IMG/VR virus record: IMGVR_UViG_3300027977_000003
Coordinates: 1-38,083 of that record
Source of the DNA: a virus
Direction: 5' to 3' (one strand)
Length of the DNA stretch: 38,083 nucleotides
The notes beneath the pieces are model-generated. The model saw only the letters and a program-made list of their open reading frames with translations, was not told the DNA's origin and did not search any database. Shown here piece after piece: positions 1 to 8,370 of this stretch (positions are counted from its first letter, which is position 1; each line of letters opens with the position of its first letter). The position numbers and the translations under genes were made by a program.

Positions 1-148
1 CCAACAATTGCGCCTTGCGTGCAGACCACTCACCGGCAGCAGTACCCTGCACCGATGCGCCTTTGATCTGCTCAAACAAACGCTTGCGCATCGTCGGCTT
101 GGTGTAGACCGCAGCCTTGTTGACGGAGGACTTGGGCTTGGTGGCCAT
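1..148 (-). CDS. Small basic protein, 3' end cut by window start (copy of 35406-35594)
   Basis: Start ATG at 148, overlapping the TGA of the upstream 346-residue gene (TGATG). Only the first 49 or so codons lie inside the window, because the gene runs off the left edge. The complete copy is at 35406-35594 and is described there. This is a product of the terminal repeat, not a second gene. Confidence 0.85.
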   Translation of the reverse strand, partial: MATKPKSSVNKAAVYTKPTMRKRLFEQIKGASVQGTAAGEWSARKAQLL

Positions 149-1188
149 CACGCACTCACGGCTTTGATGACTGCAAAGTTAAATACTGGCGTTTCTGTGG
201 TCGTGCCGCCAGTAGTGCGGAATGTGATGTTGAAACTTCCAGCCGCCACCGCAGTGACCATCAGGTCGTACAGGTCAGTGCCTGATTTTTGGTTCACGAT
301 AATCACATCGGTTGCCGCCACGGTGCTGTTGGTCACGGTGAAAGTTGCAGCCGTAGCTGAACCCGCTGCGCTGAATAGTGTGATCGCACCCGTGGTCTTA
401 TTTAGCGTCACGCCTGTGGTTCTGCTTGTGCCTTGGGTGACTGTGCCGCCTGCGCCTGTGGCATAACCCACGCCAGCCGTGCCAGTTGATGCAATAACAC
501 CTGTGGCTGTCAGGCTTGTGCCCGTAGCCACACCGATTGCTGGTGTCACCAATGCGGGGCTGGTGAATGTTCCGGTGCTGACTGTTGGATTTGTAATTGT
601 TGGAGTTGTCAGGGTCGGGCTGGTGTTGAACACCAACAGACCAGTGCCTGTCTCGTCCGTCATTGCGGCACGCAAATTGGCACTGGTTGGATTGGTCAAC
701 CATGCAGCAATACCCGCTGCCAAAATTGTTTCGGCGTTGATGTTGTACCAGGAATTTGTCGGCTGATAAAAGCGGTAAACAGCAGCGCACCCTGCACCCA
801 AAGCTGTGACTGCGCCATAAATGGCAGATGCACCGTTCAGGGCAATGGTCAGCGAGGTGATCTCTTGCGTGGTGGTGATCAGCACCGTAGTGCCATCCGG
901 CACGCCAGTGTTCAGCGGGAGCGTGATCGTGCCTGTTGCCAGCGTTCCGGCAGGTTGCAACAGCATCCACTGTTGCTCGCTGACTGGTGTCGGCACGGTG
1001 ATGTTGAATCCGCTGCCAGGCACATAGAGATTGACCGCCAGCGTGGGGCTGGCAAATGTCTGCTGAAAATACTGCAGCAGTGCATTGACCGACATGCGCC
1101 GAGCGTCGCCGTTGTTCGGGGTGTAGACGGGAATTTGATCGCCAGGTGAGACTTGGCCGATGACGGGTAGTTGATTGATGGATGGCAT
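148..1188 (-). CDS. Virion surface/fibre-like protein, 346 aa
   Basis: Not a protein I can name. The N-terminal 40 residues (PSINQLPVIGQVSPGDQIPV) resemble openings of phage structural proteins. The middle (about 190-260) is a Thr/Ser/Ala-rich low-complexity stretch with repeated TxTxPTxTNPT-like units, as in fibrous virion proteins. The last 90 residues form a compact beta-rich domain (TGAGGTVTQ, then TNSTVAATDVIIVN, ending FNFAVIKA), a type common at the C-terminus of phage decoration or fibre proteins. An AAGGA site precedes ATG 1188. It lies directly after the gp4-like gene and before three small basic genes and gp10, so a virion location is inferred. An identical copy is at 35594-36634. 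Confidence 0.75.
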   Translation of the reverse strand: MPSINQLPVIGQVSPGDQIPVYTPNNGDARRMSVNALLQYFQQTFASPTLAVNLYVPGSGFNITVPTPVSEQQWMLLQPAGTLATGTITLPLNTGVPDGTTVLITTTQEITSLTIALNGASAIYGAVTALGAGCAAVYRFYQPTNSWYNINAETILAAGIAAWLTNPTSANLRAAMTDETGTGLLVFNTSPTLTTPTITNPTVSTGTFTSPALVTPAIGVATGTSLTATGVIASTGTAGVGYATGAGGTVTQGTSRTTGVTLNKTTGAITLFSAAGSATAATFTVTNSTVAATDVIIVNQKSGTDLYDLMVTAVAAGSFNITFRTTGGTTTETPVFNFAVIKAVSA

Positions 1189-1196
1189 GATGGTCC

Positions 1197-1679
1197 TTAG
1201 TTGTATGTCAGTGGCCCATCAGGGCCAGCGTCCACTGGGTTGTAAGGCGGTCTGATAAACGGATTGTCGTAGACGCGCCAGGGCTTGTTGCCTGCGCCTG
1301 CTGGCATGGTGGCTGGCAATTGCTGCTCTAGCGGGAACGTGGCGCGCTGCAGCAGGGTGTCGTAGCCTTGCTTGCCTGTGGCCTTGGTCTCGGGCATCAC
1401 CACCTTGCCGTAGCTCGGCGCCAGGCGCACAGCCAAGTTGCAGATGATGGCCTCATAGGCCGAGTCGGGGACGTTGGTTTCCTCATCGATGCCGCCGTCT
1501 TGGGGGCTGGACGGGATCGGGTATCCGAGCCGGATGCCCTTGCCGTTCCAGTCGGCCATCATGGCATCGAGCCTGCGCCTGGCAGTCTCAAGCTGCTCAG
1601 GCTGAAGATCAAAGGCATAGGACGCAAGGCCGATCTCTTCGAACGCTGCGCTGATAAATTGGCGCTTGCTGTAACCCAT
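1197..1679 (-). CDS. P22 gp4-like tail accessory factor / DNA stabilization protein
   Basis: 160 residues, against 166 in P22 gp4. The N-terminus (GYSKRQFISAAFEEIGLA) followed by a helix with LETARRRLDAMMADWNGKGIRLGYP is characteristic of the gp4 family: a helical adaptor that binds under the portal ring after packaging and receives gp10. The central part (YEAIICNLAVRLAPSYGK) is another conserved gp4-type helix. The C-terminus is Pro-rich. A strong AAGGAG site lies six bases before ATG 1679. Its place between coat and gp10 matches P22 order. In P22, gp4 also has muramidase activity; I see no clear catalytic residues that let me assign this here. An identical copy is at 36643-37125. Confidence 0.9.
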   Translation of the reverse strand: MGYSKRQFISAAFEEIGLASYAFDLQPEQLETARRRLDAMMADWNGKGIRLGYPIPSSPQDGGIDEETNVPDSAYEAIICNLAVRLAPSYGKVVMPETKATGKQGYDTLLQRATFPLEQQLPATMPAGAGNKPWRVYDNPFIRPPYNPVDAGPDGPLTYN

Positions 1680-1680
1680 G

Positions 1681-1980
1681 CTAGGCTCCTTGTGCCAGTG
1701 CTGTGGCGATCAAGCCACTTAGCTTTTTGTCTGTGGTGCGACCGTTGAACGGGATGCCCAGATCGGTGGCCTTGGCCTGCAGCTCGTCGCGTGTCGGTGG
1801 TGCATCGTCCTGTGGTGCATTTTGCACCTCAATGATCGGGGCATTCATAGGCGATGGAAAACAAACCTTGTTGGCTTTGCGCTCAATGGTCTGCTGCTTT
1901 TTAAAGCGTCGTTTTTGCAGCCGCAACTCTTTCCACGGGGCAAGAGTCTTGTCTTTGATGATAGCGGCTGACTTGATCAT
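1681..1980 (-). CDS. Unknown 99-aa protein with C-terminal HeH/LEM-like segment
   Basis: ATG 1980 overlaps the stop of the preceding 56-residue gene (ATGA), which supports this start over an internal ATG at 1848. The first 45 residues are very basic (KELRLQKRRFKKQQTIERKANK). The last 40 (PPTRDELQAKATDLGIPFNGRTTDKKLSGLIATAL) look like the two-helix HeH/LEM-type DNA-binding fold seen in small phage head-region proteins. It lies just upstream of the gp4-like gene in the morphogenesis operon. Function unknown; a virion or assembly role is inferred from position. Confidence 0.65.
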   Translation of the reverse strand: MIKSAAIIKDKTLAPWKELRLQKRRFKKQQTIERKANKVCFPSPMNAPIIEVQNAPQDDAPPTRDELQAKATDLGIPFNGRTTDKKLSGLIATALAQGA

Positions 1981-2147
1981 TTCATCTTCTTCATCGGTGC
2001 TTTGCTGGGCTTGCCTGCGGCTTTCGCTGCCTTGCTTGCCACGTTCAAAGACATTGCCACAGCTTGCTTTTGGGGCTTGCCGGACTTCATCTCCATTGCA
2101 ATATTTTTACCGATGGTCTTCTTTGAATAACCTTTGGTCATTGGCAT
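1977..2147 (-). CDS. Lys-rich 56-aa micro-protein in the head operon
   Basis: Encodes 56 residues from ATG 2147 to TGA 1977-1979, preceded by an AGGAG-type site (TTAGGAGCGAATC). It shares an ATGA overlap with the next gene. About 14 of 56 residues are lysine. The N-terminus reads MPMTKGYSKKTIGKNI and the tail alternates Lys, Ala, Pro and Ser (KAAKAAGKPSKAPMKK), like disordered histone-H1-type tails. Small proteins of this kind are common in uncultured phage head operons, but I know of no assigned role. DNA or RNA binding is inferred from charge only. Confidence 0.75.
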   Translation of the reverse strand: MPMTKGYSKKTIGKNIAMEMKSGKPQKQAVAMSLNVASKAAKAAGKPSKAPMKKMK

Positions 2148-2165
2148 GATTCGCTCCTAAGTTAA

Positions 2166-2191
2166 ACAGGCCAACATCTCTGCTGGCCTGT
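2166..2191 (-). terminator. Hairpin after the 203-aa gene, possible attenuator
   Basis: Perfect 8-bp arms ACAGGCCA (2166-2173) and TGGCCTGT (2184-2191) enclose a 10-base loop. Read on the minus strand the stem is followed by TTTAACTT, a weak U-tract. It lies in the 53-bp gap after the coat and 203-residue genes, where partial termination would keep coat expression above downstream genes. The T-run is short, so termination is uncertain. A copy is at 37612-37637. Confidence 0.45.
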
Positions 2192-2200
2192 CAGGGTTTA

Positions 2201-2812
2201 TTAACCGATGCGGTAGACGATAAAAACGCCTGCCGCTGACTTGCGGCAACGGAAACGAGCAGCAGAACCACTCGTAGCCGCAGTCGCAGGAGCGCCTTCA
2301 ATTGTCACATCTGTATTAACCGTCAAAGTCAAAGCAAATGCTGCAAATGTAATGACGCTAAAGTCAAACGAATCACCAATCGCCCACTCAGTTGCCAAGT
2401 CAAGGTTTGCACCTGTTGGCATTTGAATGTTGCGTGATGCGGTTGGGGTGGCGGTAATGATGCCAGTCAGCACATTAGCGGCTGTGGCAATCATCGAGCC
2501 GCCATCAGCTATGTTGGCTGGCGCACCCTGGGGTTGCCAGTTGCCATCGTTAGTGATTGCTGGGGCAACACCGATTGCGTAATAAGCGCCCGATGCACCA
2601 GCTTGAATAGTCACGCTGGTGGCATTGGTAAATGCGCTTGATACATAAGTGGTGTTTTCAACCGTGGTCAACAAGTCTTGTGATTCAGGGAAATTGGGGT
2701 AACCAACTTCTTGAAACACACTTGCTGGCGAGTAGGCTTGAACGGCGATTTTCTCGCCTGCTGGCACAGTAACGGTAGCCGTGCCTTGTGCAAAGATTAC
2801 GTTGTAACTCAT
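2201..2812 (-). CDS. Putative decoration or structural protein, 203 aa
   Basis: Located immediately after the coat gene, with AAGGA before ATG 2812. The sequence is Ala/Thr/Val-rich and predicted mostly beta. The N-terminal third (SYNVIFAQGTATVTVPAGEKIAVQAYS) looks like an Ig-like or beta-sandwich start. The last 80 residues (RNIQMPTGANL, then GDSFDFSVI, ending FRCRKSAAGVFIVYRIG) form a module found at the C-terminus of many phage virion proteins. A head decoration role is inferred from position and composition. The right copy at 37647 onward is cut by the window end. Confidence 0.7.
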   Translation of the reverse strand: MSYNVIFAQGTATVTVPAGEKIAVQAYSPASVFQEVGYPNFPESQDLLTTVENTTYVSSAFTNATSVTIQAGASGAYYAIGVAPAITNDGNWQPQGAPANIADGGSMIATAANVLTGIITATPTASRNIQMPTGANLDLATEWAIGDSFDFSVITFAAFALTLTVNTDVTIEGAPATAATSGSAARFRCRKSAAGVFIVYRIG

Positions 2813-2821
2813 GATTTTTCC

Positions 2822-4114
2822 TTAAGGTGTTTGGTTGAACAACAGGATGCCGGACATCTCTGGCTGTTTGTTAACCACGCCAAACAAGGTATCCAAACGA
2901 TACTTGGTTTTCATGGTGTTAACGTCATATTGCTTTTGCATGACCAGCTCGATGCCCTGATCGGTGGAGGCACGCATCACTGCGACACCAGCATCGGACG
3001 GGACAGCGTAACGACCAGGCAGAATCTCCAGCGCATCTTTCTGCCAGAAGCAGTTGATAGGTGCGTCATCGACATTCAAGCGGTTGATGGTGCGACCAGA
3101 GGCGGCAGTCACGATCACGTTTTGATACTGCAACTCGGCATCAGTTCCACCTTGTGCGGAAATGATTGGAGGTGTGATAACGCAAGTGGTTGCATTCGTC
3201 ACGCTCACCACGCGAAAGGTCTTGGAGAATCCAGTACCTTGTTTGGTGATGTGATGGACAGCTTCAACGCCTTCGATCTCGATGGCAGTACCTGCTGGCA
3301 AGTTGGTGGTGTCGGACACAGTGATTGTTTGGAAACGATTGTCCACGTTGGCAGTTTCACCAGTCACAGCGGTTGAGGTGGCAACAGGCACATAGTAGTT
3401 ATTTGCCGAGGCCAAAGTGCTCATCGTTGGGTCAGCACCAGTTGCCGCCAAAATGCGGTTTGCGTAGTCCAGTTTGTAAGTCTCAAAGCCTGCGACCATA
3501 CCAACAAAAGAACGCTCAAACGCATTGTTTGACTTGTTACCAGCAAAACTACGGGCAACAGATGCGGTTGTACCAGTACCACCAGCAATGTTGCCAGCGA
3601 TGCCGTTGTAGTCACGACTTGACAATGCCAAGTAACGGTCAAAGGCTTGTACGCCCTGCTCGTTCATGATGCTGTCGCACAAAGCGATGTCGTCATAGTC
3701 ACCAGCGGCTGTGCTGACAGTGACCACCAACGAACCGAGGTTTGCGGCAGTATTCATTATGGCGATGTTAATGTCGGATGCCAGTTTCTGCTTTGCGGCT
3801 TCGCCCAAGCGACCTTCTTGCAAGGCATCACGCAACTCAAGTGCGTCCAAGATGAACGGCACGGACTTTTGGAAGCCGAGCGTTGCAGGGACGGAGAGCT
3901 GGGTGTAAGCCGTGAAGTTGCCGGTCTGGTCCATGCCATCGTACGACTGTGCGATGTAGGGCTGGGGACGGTAGATCACGTTGTTGGTGCGTTCCATCAT
4001 CGAGCCGTCGGTGTTGTAGACGGACACGTTGCGGGACAATACCAGCGCGTCGTTGAAGCCTTCGAGGATGTCCTCGAACGCGACGCGCTCTTCTTTGGAA
4101 AATGCATTAGACAT
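2822..4114 (-). CDS. Major capsid protein, P22 gp5-like
   Basis: 430 residues, the same length as P22 coat. Features shared with P22 gp5: an N-arm with a spine-helix region ending in RTNNVIYRP, the LRDALQEGRLGEAAKQKLASDINIAIMN helix followed by NLGSLVV, and, after VDNRFQTITVS, the inserted I-domain segment with GVEAVHHITKQGTGFSKTFRVVSVT (about 255-310). The fold is HK97-like. It is preceded by the scaffold gene and by AGGAAACC before ATG 4114. It assembles with the scaffold into a procapsid on the portal. Confident from length, motif order and context. Confidence 0.93.
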   Translation of the reverse strand: MSNAFSKEERVAFEDILEGFNDALVLSRNVSVYNTDGSMMERTNNVIYRPQPYIAQSYDGMDQTGNFTAYTQLSVPATLGFQKSVPFILDALELRDALQEGRLGEAAKQKLASDINIAIMNTAANLGSLVVTVSTAAGDYDDIALCDSIMNEQGVQAFDRYLALSSRDYNGIAGNIAGGTGTTASVARSFAGNKSNNAFERSFVGMVAGFETYKLDYANRILAATGADPTMSTLASANNYYVPVATSTAVTGETANVDNRFQTITVSDTTNLPAGTAIEIEGVEAVHHITKQGTGFSKTFRVVSVTNATTCVITPPIISAQGGTDAELQYQNVIVTAASGRTINRLNVDDAPINCFWQKDALEILPGRYAVPSDAGVAVMRASTDQGIELVMQKQYDVNTMKTKYRLDTLFGVVNKQPEMSGILLFNQTP

Positions 4115-4136
4115 TTTGGTTTCCTATTCAAAAAAA

Positions 4137-4970
4137 TTATTTGGAAGCTGATCGTTTCTGCGCTTTGTACTGGATGACTTTCGTCATGTTTCCAGTCCTT
4201 GCTGCTTCTTCTCTCAGCCGATCAAGGGTTGAGTCCACCGCGCCAGATGATCGTCCAGTTCCCGAGACGATGCGCTCTGGTGCGGGTGCTGCCCTGCGGT
4301 TTGTAACTTTCAATTCTTTCTCCAGTTTTGCTACCGCAAAGGCAAACTTCACGGGGTCTGTGATTTCAGCGATTTCCTTGGCCTTCTTTGGGTTCTTGCC
4401 GAGTGCATAAATAACCAGGGCTGGATTGTCCGCGCCTTGCAAGACGACGCCTTGCTGGGTGACGTTCAAGAGCTGCTGGACGGTTTCCTCAGCATCCTCG
4501 TAGTCACGCACCTTCAGCTCGGCCTTGGCCTTGCCGTAGGAGTCCAGTTTGGCTTGCCAGGCTTGATGCTGCTGCAGCTCGGACTTCTTGACCGTCTCGG
4601 TCTCCAAGTCGTGCTGGCGCTTGCGCTCATGCCATGCGTCCAATGCTTGCTCGTACCTATCCGCATCGTAGTCGTGGTCTTCCAGCTTTGGCTTTGGCCC
4701 CATTGTCACGACCGGCTTGTTCTCAGTCGTGGTGGCCGTCAGCTTGGCTTCGAGTTCACGAATCCGTCGCTCTTTTTCCCTGTTCGTTTTGCGCAACTCA
4801 CGCACCCATTCAGGCGCACGAACTTCCTCTTCGGTGGGCGGCGCTTCCTCACCAATGCTGACAACTACCTCGTCATCGGGCTGGTCCAAGTCATCGACAA
4901 CGTCGATTTCCTCAACGACCTCATCCTCAATCACGATCTCTTCGTCTGCAATTACTGCCTTTTGATTCAT
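4137..4970 (-). CDS. Scaffolding protein, P22 gp8-like
   Basis: Lies between portal and coat as in P22. I take ATG 4970, which has GGGG ten bases upstream; in-frame ATG 4982 and GTG 4991 are alternatives. 277 residues, against about 303 in P22. The first 60 residues are extremely acidic (EEIVIEDEVVEEIDVVDDLD). The middle is helical and charged, with coiled-coil-like heptads (KTNREKERRIRELEAKL). The C-terminus is basic (QYKAQKRSASK), as needed in P22 for binding coat electrostatically. Scaffold sequences diverge fast, so the call rests on charge pattern and synteny. Confidence 0.85.
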   Translation of the reverse strand: MNQKAVIADEEIVIEDEVVEEIDVVDDLDQPDDEVVVSIGEEAPPTEEEVRAPEWVRELRKTNREKERRIRELEAKLTATTTENKPVVTMGPKPKLEDHDYDADRYEQALDAWHERKRQHDLETETVKKSELQQHQAWQAKLDSYGKAKAELKVRDYEDAEETVQQLLNVTQQGVVLQGADNPALVIYALGKNPKKAKEIAEITDPVKFAFAVAKLEKELKVTNRRAAPAPERIVSGTGRSSGAVDSTLDRLREEAARTGNMTKVIQYKAQKRSASK

Positions 4971-5043
4971 CTTTGACCCCATCAAACTCACCCATTGGTA
5001 CGGCTGGGTGGATGCCGTTTCTCACATTTTCACTTACTTTTTG

Positions 5044-7104
5044 TCATCTGACAACAGGCTGGACCTCTTGGCCCATGACGGCCTGCTGGGCTGCCTCAAT
5101 TTCGGTCAGCACCATGTTCTGTTGTTCCACGCCGGTCTTAGCCAGCGTCTCGGCTGTCTTGGCTCTTGACAGGCCAGCGTCGGCCACGGTCTTGATTGTG
5201 CTGGCTCGTGCCTGGGCAGCCTTGGCCACGGCCTCCTCGGCTGCGGCCTGCAAGAAGATGGCGTTCGGGTCTTGCTGCTGGCCCTGTGCCTGCTGCTCGG
5301 CCATCAACTGCTCGGCCTCTTGCTCGGTTGGCTTGACCACGCCCATGCGCAGGAGCTGCTTGCGGAAGAAGTCACGCACGTCGCCGATGCCCTCGCCTTC
5401 CATGTTCATCATGGCCATTGCCTGGAGCACCTGCTTGGTCTGCGCATCGTCGGTGATGGCCATCATGCCGGTCAAGGCACGCACGGTGGATGCACGCTTG
5501 CTGGAGCTGGACGGGCCAACATCGACGATCACGTCGAACTTGGCCTGGCTCAGATCGTTTTCCATGACCACCTCGCCGGTCTCGCTCACCATTGGCTGCA
5601 TCAGCTCGACCGTTTCCACGTCCTCGGTCCTGCCGATCACCTTCATGCGCCTGCCCTCTTCGACGTAAATGTCCTTGGCCATGCTCAGCCAGATTTCGCC
5701 GCAGCGCTTCATGCCCTTGGCAAAGTTGCTCATGTAGATGTAGGTCTGCATGTCGATGCGGGTCTGGATCATCTCGACGGCCTTGCCGGAGATGTTGCTC
5801 ACCATCTTGTCGGCCTGCTGCGAGCTGCCCAGGATGTCCTGCATGTCCTGCTCGGTGATCTGCAGCAAGGCTGCCATCGCTGGCGGTATCTGTGCGCTGC
5901 GGGTGTAGGCCACCGGGCCGCTGACAGTCTGGCTGCCGTCGGGTGCCGTGATCGGGTTCACCAGCAGGTACGGGAAATTGCGCAGGTTGTCGTCTGCCCA
6001 CATGAGCTGGTGGCCGGAGACCTGCTCAGGCGTGAGGATGGGCTTCTCGACGCTGGACAGCGCGCTGATCTCGCCCAGCTTGCTGAGCTGCATGTTTTTC
6101 AGGCGCTGTGCATCCTTGGCCAGGCGCACGTGGCCCATGCAGCGCTCGATGTTGTCCACAAACCAGCGCTTGCCGTAGACCGGCACGATGGGGATGCAGT
6201 TGCCTGCGATGTAGCCTGCGTCTTCGAGCACCTTGCCGCCGGACATGATGTACTTGTGCACGCGCTTGCGCTTGATCTTGCGCTGCCGGACCTCGCGGCT
6301 GCCGATGGCGTTCAGGGTCTCCTCAAGGTTCTCGTCCTTGTCGAAGTCGATCTGGCGGTAGCGCTCCTCGGTGCCGTCGATGGCTCGGAAGATGCGGATG
6401 GTCTCGTTGACCTCCTCGACCTTGTAGTATTCGGCGATGAACACCACGTCAGGCGTGGCCCAGTCGAACTCGTACTGGTGGATGATCTTGGGCCAGTCGG
6501 TCGGGTCGTCGCCCCATTCTTCTTTGTAGCTGGCCCTGGTCATCGAGGTGACCACGAAGCAGGACTTGGCGTCCGACTTATCCTGGCGCTTGCTGTTGAG
6601 GTCAAAGAACACCGAGCTGTCGGCATCGAAGATCGGCTCCATGCGGATGCGCTGATACTCGTTGTCCTCGTCCTCATCGTCTTCGTAGACGGTGCGCAGA
6701 CGCCAGGCACCAAAGCCGCCGCCCACTGCCTCCTCGAATGCGTTGTCGTAGGCCTCGTCGGCCACACTGTCTTGCTCGTCGGCACGGTACAGGCCGTCGC
6801 AGGTGTCGGCCAGCTTGTCGTTCTCTCCGTCCTTGCTGACGTAGTCAACGGTGATGCGGTTGTTGCGATACTCGTTGACGATGCGGATCACCGACAGCAT
6901 GATCTTGTTGACCTCGAACTTGGGCTTGTTCTCGTACTGGTCCCAAAGTGGCCCTTCCCACTGCGCACCGCACAGGCTGTAGAAGCGCCGGTCTTGCAGG
7001 CACTGCAGGCGCTCGTCGCGCAGGGCAGTCTGGATGTCGTTAAATTGCTTTAGCGCATCGTCGTGCAGGGTGCTTAGAAATTGCTCTTTTGAAATGCGTG
7101 CCAT
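5044..7104 (-). CDS. Portal protein, P22 gp1-like
   Basis: 686 residues (P22 portal 725). The N-terminus has the family hallmarks: DRRFYSLCGAQWEG, then KFEVNKIMLSVIRIVNEYRNNRITVDY, then AYDNAFEEAVGGGFGAWRLRT and EPIFDADSSVFFDL. The middle includes the wing and stem helices (RLAKDAQRLKNMQLSKLGE). The C-terminal region from about 570 is helical, Ala/Gln-rich and would form the barrel that reaches into the capsid. It makes the dodecameric DNA channel that TerL docks on and gp4 later seals. GAGGG lies before ATG 7104; the TerL stop is 27 bases upstream. Confidence 0.94.
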   Translation of the reverse strand: MARISKEQFLSTLHDDALKQFNDIQTALRDERLQCLQDRRFYSLCGAQWEGPLWDQYENKPKFEVNKIMLSVIRIVNEYRNNRITVDYVSKDGENDKLADTCDGLYRADEQDSVADEAYDNAFEEAVGGGFGAWRLRTVYEDDEDEDNEYQRIRMEPIFDADSSVFFDLNSKRQDKSDAKSCFVVTSMTRASYKEEWGDDPTDWPKIIHQYEFDWATPDVVFIAEYYKVEEVNETIRIFRAIDGTEERYRQIDFDKDENLEETLNAIGSREVRQRKIKRKRVHKYIMSGGKVLEDAGYIAGNCIPIVPVYGKRWFVDNIERCMGHVRLAKDAQRLKNMQLSKLGEISALSSVEKPILTPEQVSGHQLMWADDNLRNFPYLLVNPITAPDGSQTVSGPVAYTRSAQIPPAMAALLQITEQDMQDILGSSQQADKMVSNISGKAVEMIQTRIDMQTYIYMSNFAKGMKRCGEIWLSMAKDIYVEEGRRMKVIGRTEDVETVELMQPMVSETGEVVMENDLSQAKFDVIVDVGPSSSSKRASTVRALTGMMAITDDAQTKQVLQAMAMMNMEGEGIGDVRDFFRKQLLRMGVVKPTEQEAEQLMAEQQAQGQQQDPNAIFLQAAAEEAVAKAAQARASTIKTVADAGLSRAKTAETLAKTGVEQQNMVLTEIEAAQQAVMGQEVQPVVR

Positions 7105-7131
7105 ATTTTCGCCCTCGTTTCAAGTATTTTC

Positions 7132-8370
7132 TCACCATTTACTGTTCACTGGCAATGGCGTGAAGTTTATGGACCGTGTAACGGGTACCGCCCTGCGCAC
7201 GCCCTCGCAAGCATATCGCAGCGCATCGATGACGTGATTCTTCTTGTCCTGGAGCACTGGCAGCACCTTGCCGGTCAGCGGGTCGGTCTTGTAGCTGTAG
7301 AACGTCAGCTCGTCGATGGTGTGCGTGCAGCGTGGGTGCACCACGATGTCGTAGGACTTGAGCCACTCGACGCCCTCCTCGACCGACTTGGCACCTTTGA
7401 CCGCGCCCATGATCTTTGGGAAGCCGTGCTTGCGCATGTGGCTGATCGTCTCGGGCCGGGAGCTGTCGGCCACTATGGGCCACTTCTCGGACTCGGGCAC
7501 GGTCATGAACAGGTCAGGTGTGTTCACGATCTCGCAGCCGACCATGTAGGCCTCTTCGTCGATGTAGAGCGTGCGGCCAATGATGTGGCAGCGCACCAGC
7601 ACGGTCGGGTCGGACGCGAAGCCCCAGTCGGCACCGAGTCGGTGGATGGCCTCCGGTGGCGTCTCGAACTCCTCGACGCGCCAGTTGCGGAAGACGCGAG
7701 CGCTGCTGTTTTGCAGGTAGGCACCGCGCCAGACGTGAGCGTACTTGTCCGGGTCTCGGGACAGGTCGTACTCCATCTCAAAGCGCAGCACATCGGGAAA
7801 CCAGGGGTTGTTGCTGTAGTTGACCTCGACCACCGCAGCGTCGGGTGGCGGCTGGTCACCGCGCAGCAGGAAGTCGACCGGGTCGCTGGCCTGGTTGGGG
7901 TTCCACGTGAACCACAGCTCGGAGCCGGGCTTGCGGATGGTTGGCCGCAGCAGGTCCAGGCTGCGCTGCGACAGGCTTTGTGCCTCCTCGCACCAGGCAC
8001 GGTCGTAGCCCTCCAGCGACTTGATCGAGTCGGCCGTGTGGTTCTGCATGCCTTGGAAGATGATCAGGCCGTCGCCCTTCTTGGACTTGATGACGGCTTC
8101 CTGCACCTCGAAGTAGGCACCGGCATTCATCTGCTCGATCTTGAGTTCGAGAAGGCGCTTGACGGACTGGGCCAGTGATTTCTGGACCTCGCGCACGCAG
8201 ACGCTGCGGCTGGTCTGGTCGAGGATGTGGGCCTCGATCATCATCTCGGCAAAGGCGTGGGACTTGCCCGAGCCACGGCCACCGTGTGCGCCCTTGTAGC
8301 GCGCAGGCTCCAGCATGGGCAGCGCCCACTCTGGGGTCTCAATCTTGAGAGTTTGCTTTGCCACGGACAA
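7132..8370 (-). CDS. Terminase large subunit
   Basis: ATPase-nuclease packaging motor of the Sf6 gp2/Terminase_3 type. The N-terminal ATPase has Walker A GGRGSGKS (residues 30-37), a Walker B-type segment with tandem acids (YDRAWCEEA, E128/E129), and the coupling region FTWNPNQ. The C-terminal RNase H-fold nuclease has acidic residues in GADWGF (D248), IVADSS (D302) and NHVIDALRY (D382). The start is unsettled: the frame opens with TTG 8370, and GTG 8364 is also possible; both lie inside the small-subunit gene (overlap about 32 bases), which suggests translational coupling. Length 412 is slightly short for the family (Sf6 about 470). Confidence 0.93.
   Translation of the reverse strand: MSVAKQTLKIETPEWALPMLEPARYKGAHGGRGSGKSHAFAEMMIEAHILDQTSRSVCVREVQKSLAQSVKRLLELKIEQMNAGAYFEVQEAVIKSKKGDGLIIFQGMQNHTADSIKSLEGYDRAWCEEAQSLSQRSLDLLRPTIRKPGSELWFTWNPNQASDPVDFLLRGDQPPPDAAVVEVNYSNNPWFPDVLRFEMEYDLSRDPDKYAHVWRGAYLQNSSARVFRNWRVEEFETPPEAIHRLGADWGFASDPTVLVRCHIIGRTLYIDEEAYMVGCEIVNTPDLFMTVPESEKWPIVADSSRPETISHMRKHGFPKIMGAVKGAKSVEEGVEWLKSYDIVVHPRCTHTIDELTFYSYKTDPLTGKVLPVLQDKKNHVIDALRYACEGVRRAVPVTRSINFTPLPVNSKW

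Larger units (their letters stand above)
1..2637. repeat. Left copy of 2,637-bp direct terminal repeat
   Basis: This stretch recurs at 35447-38083 with a constant offset of 35,446. Both ends of the two copies match base for base, and every open frame in one copy has an equal-length, equal-sequence partner in the other. The repeat starts and stops inside genes (a 62-residue gene on the left, the 203-residue gene on the right). That is what circular overlap or random headful cuts give, and is less like a gene duplication. P22-type phages package by headful, so redundancy is expected biologically, but an assembler overlap gives the same picture. Confidence 0.97.

Noticed and set aside
1-2637. 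Gene duplication of gp4 and neighbours
   Set aside because: The two copies are identical end to end, are exactly at the contig ends, and begin and end inside genes, which fits permutation or headful redundancy, not a duplicated locus.
5272-7053. 593-residue open frame on the plus strand opposite the portal gene
   Set aside because: It is the antisense of a clear P22-type portal. Long antisense frames are usual in GC-rich codon use, and the translation (Leu/Val/Asp/His-rich, no motif) lacks a start site context.
7234-8178. 314-residue plus-strand frame opposite the large terminase
   Set aside because: Antisense shadow of a well-supported terminase with both ATPase and nuclease motifs.
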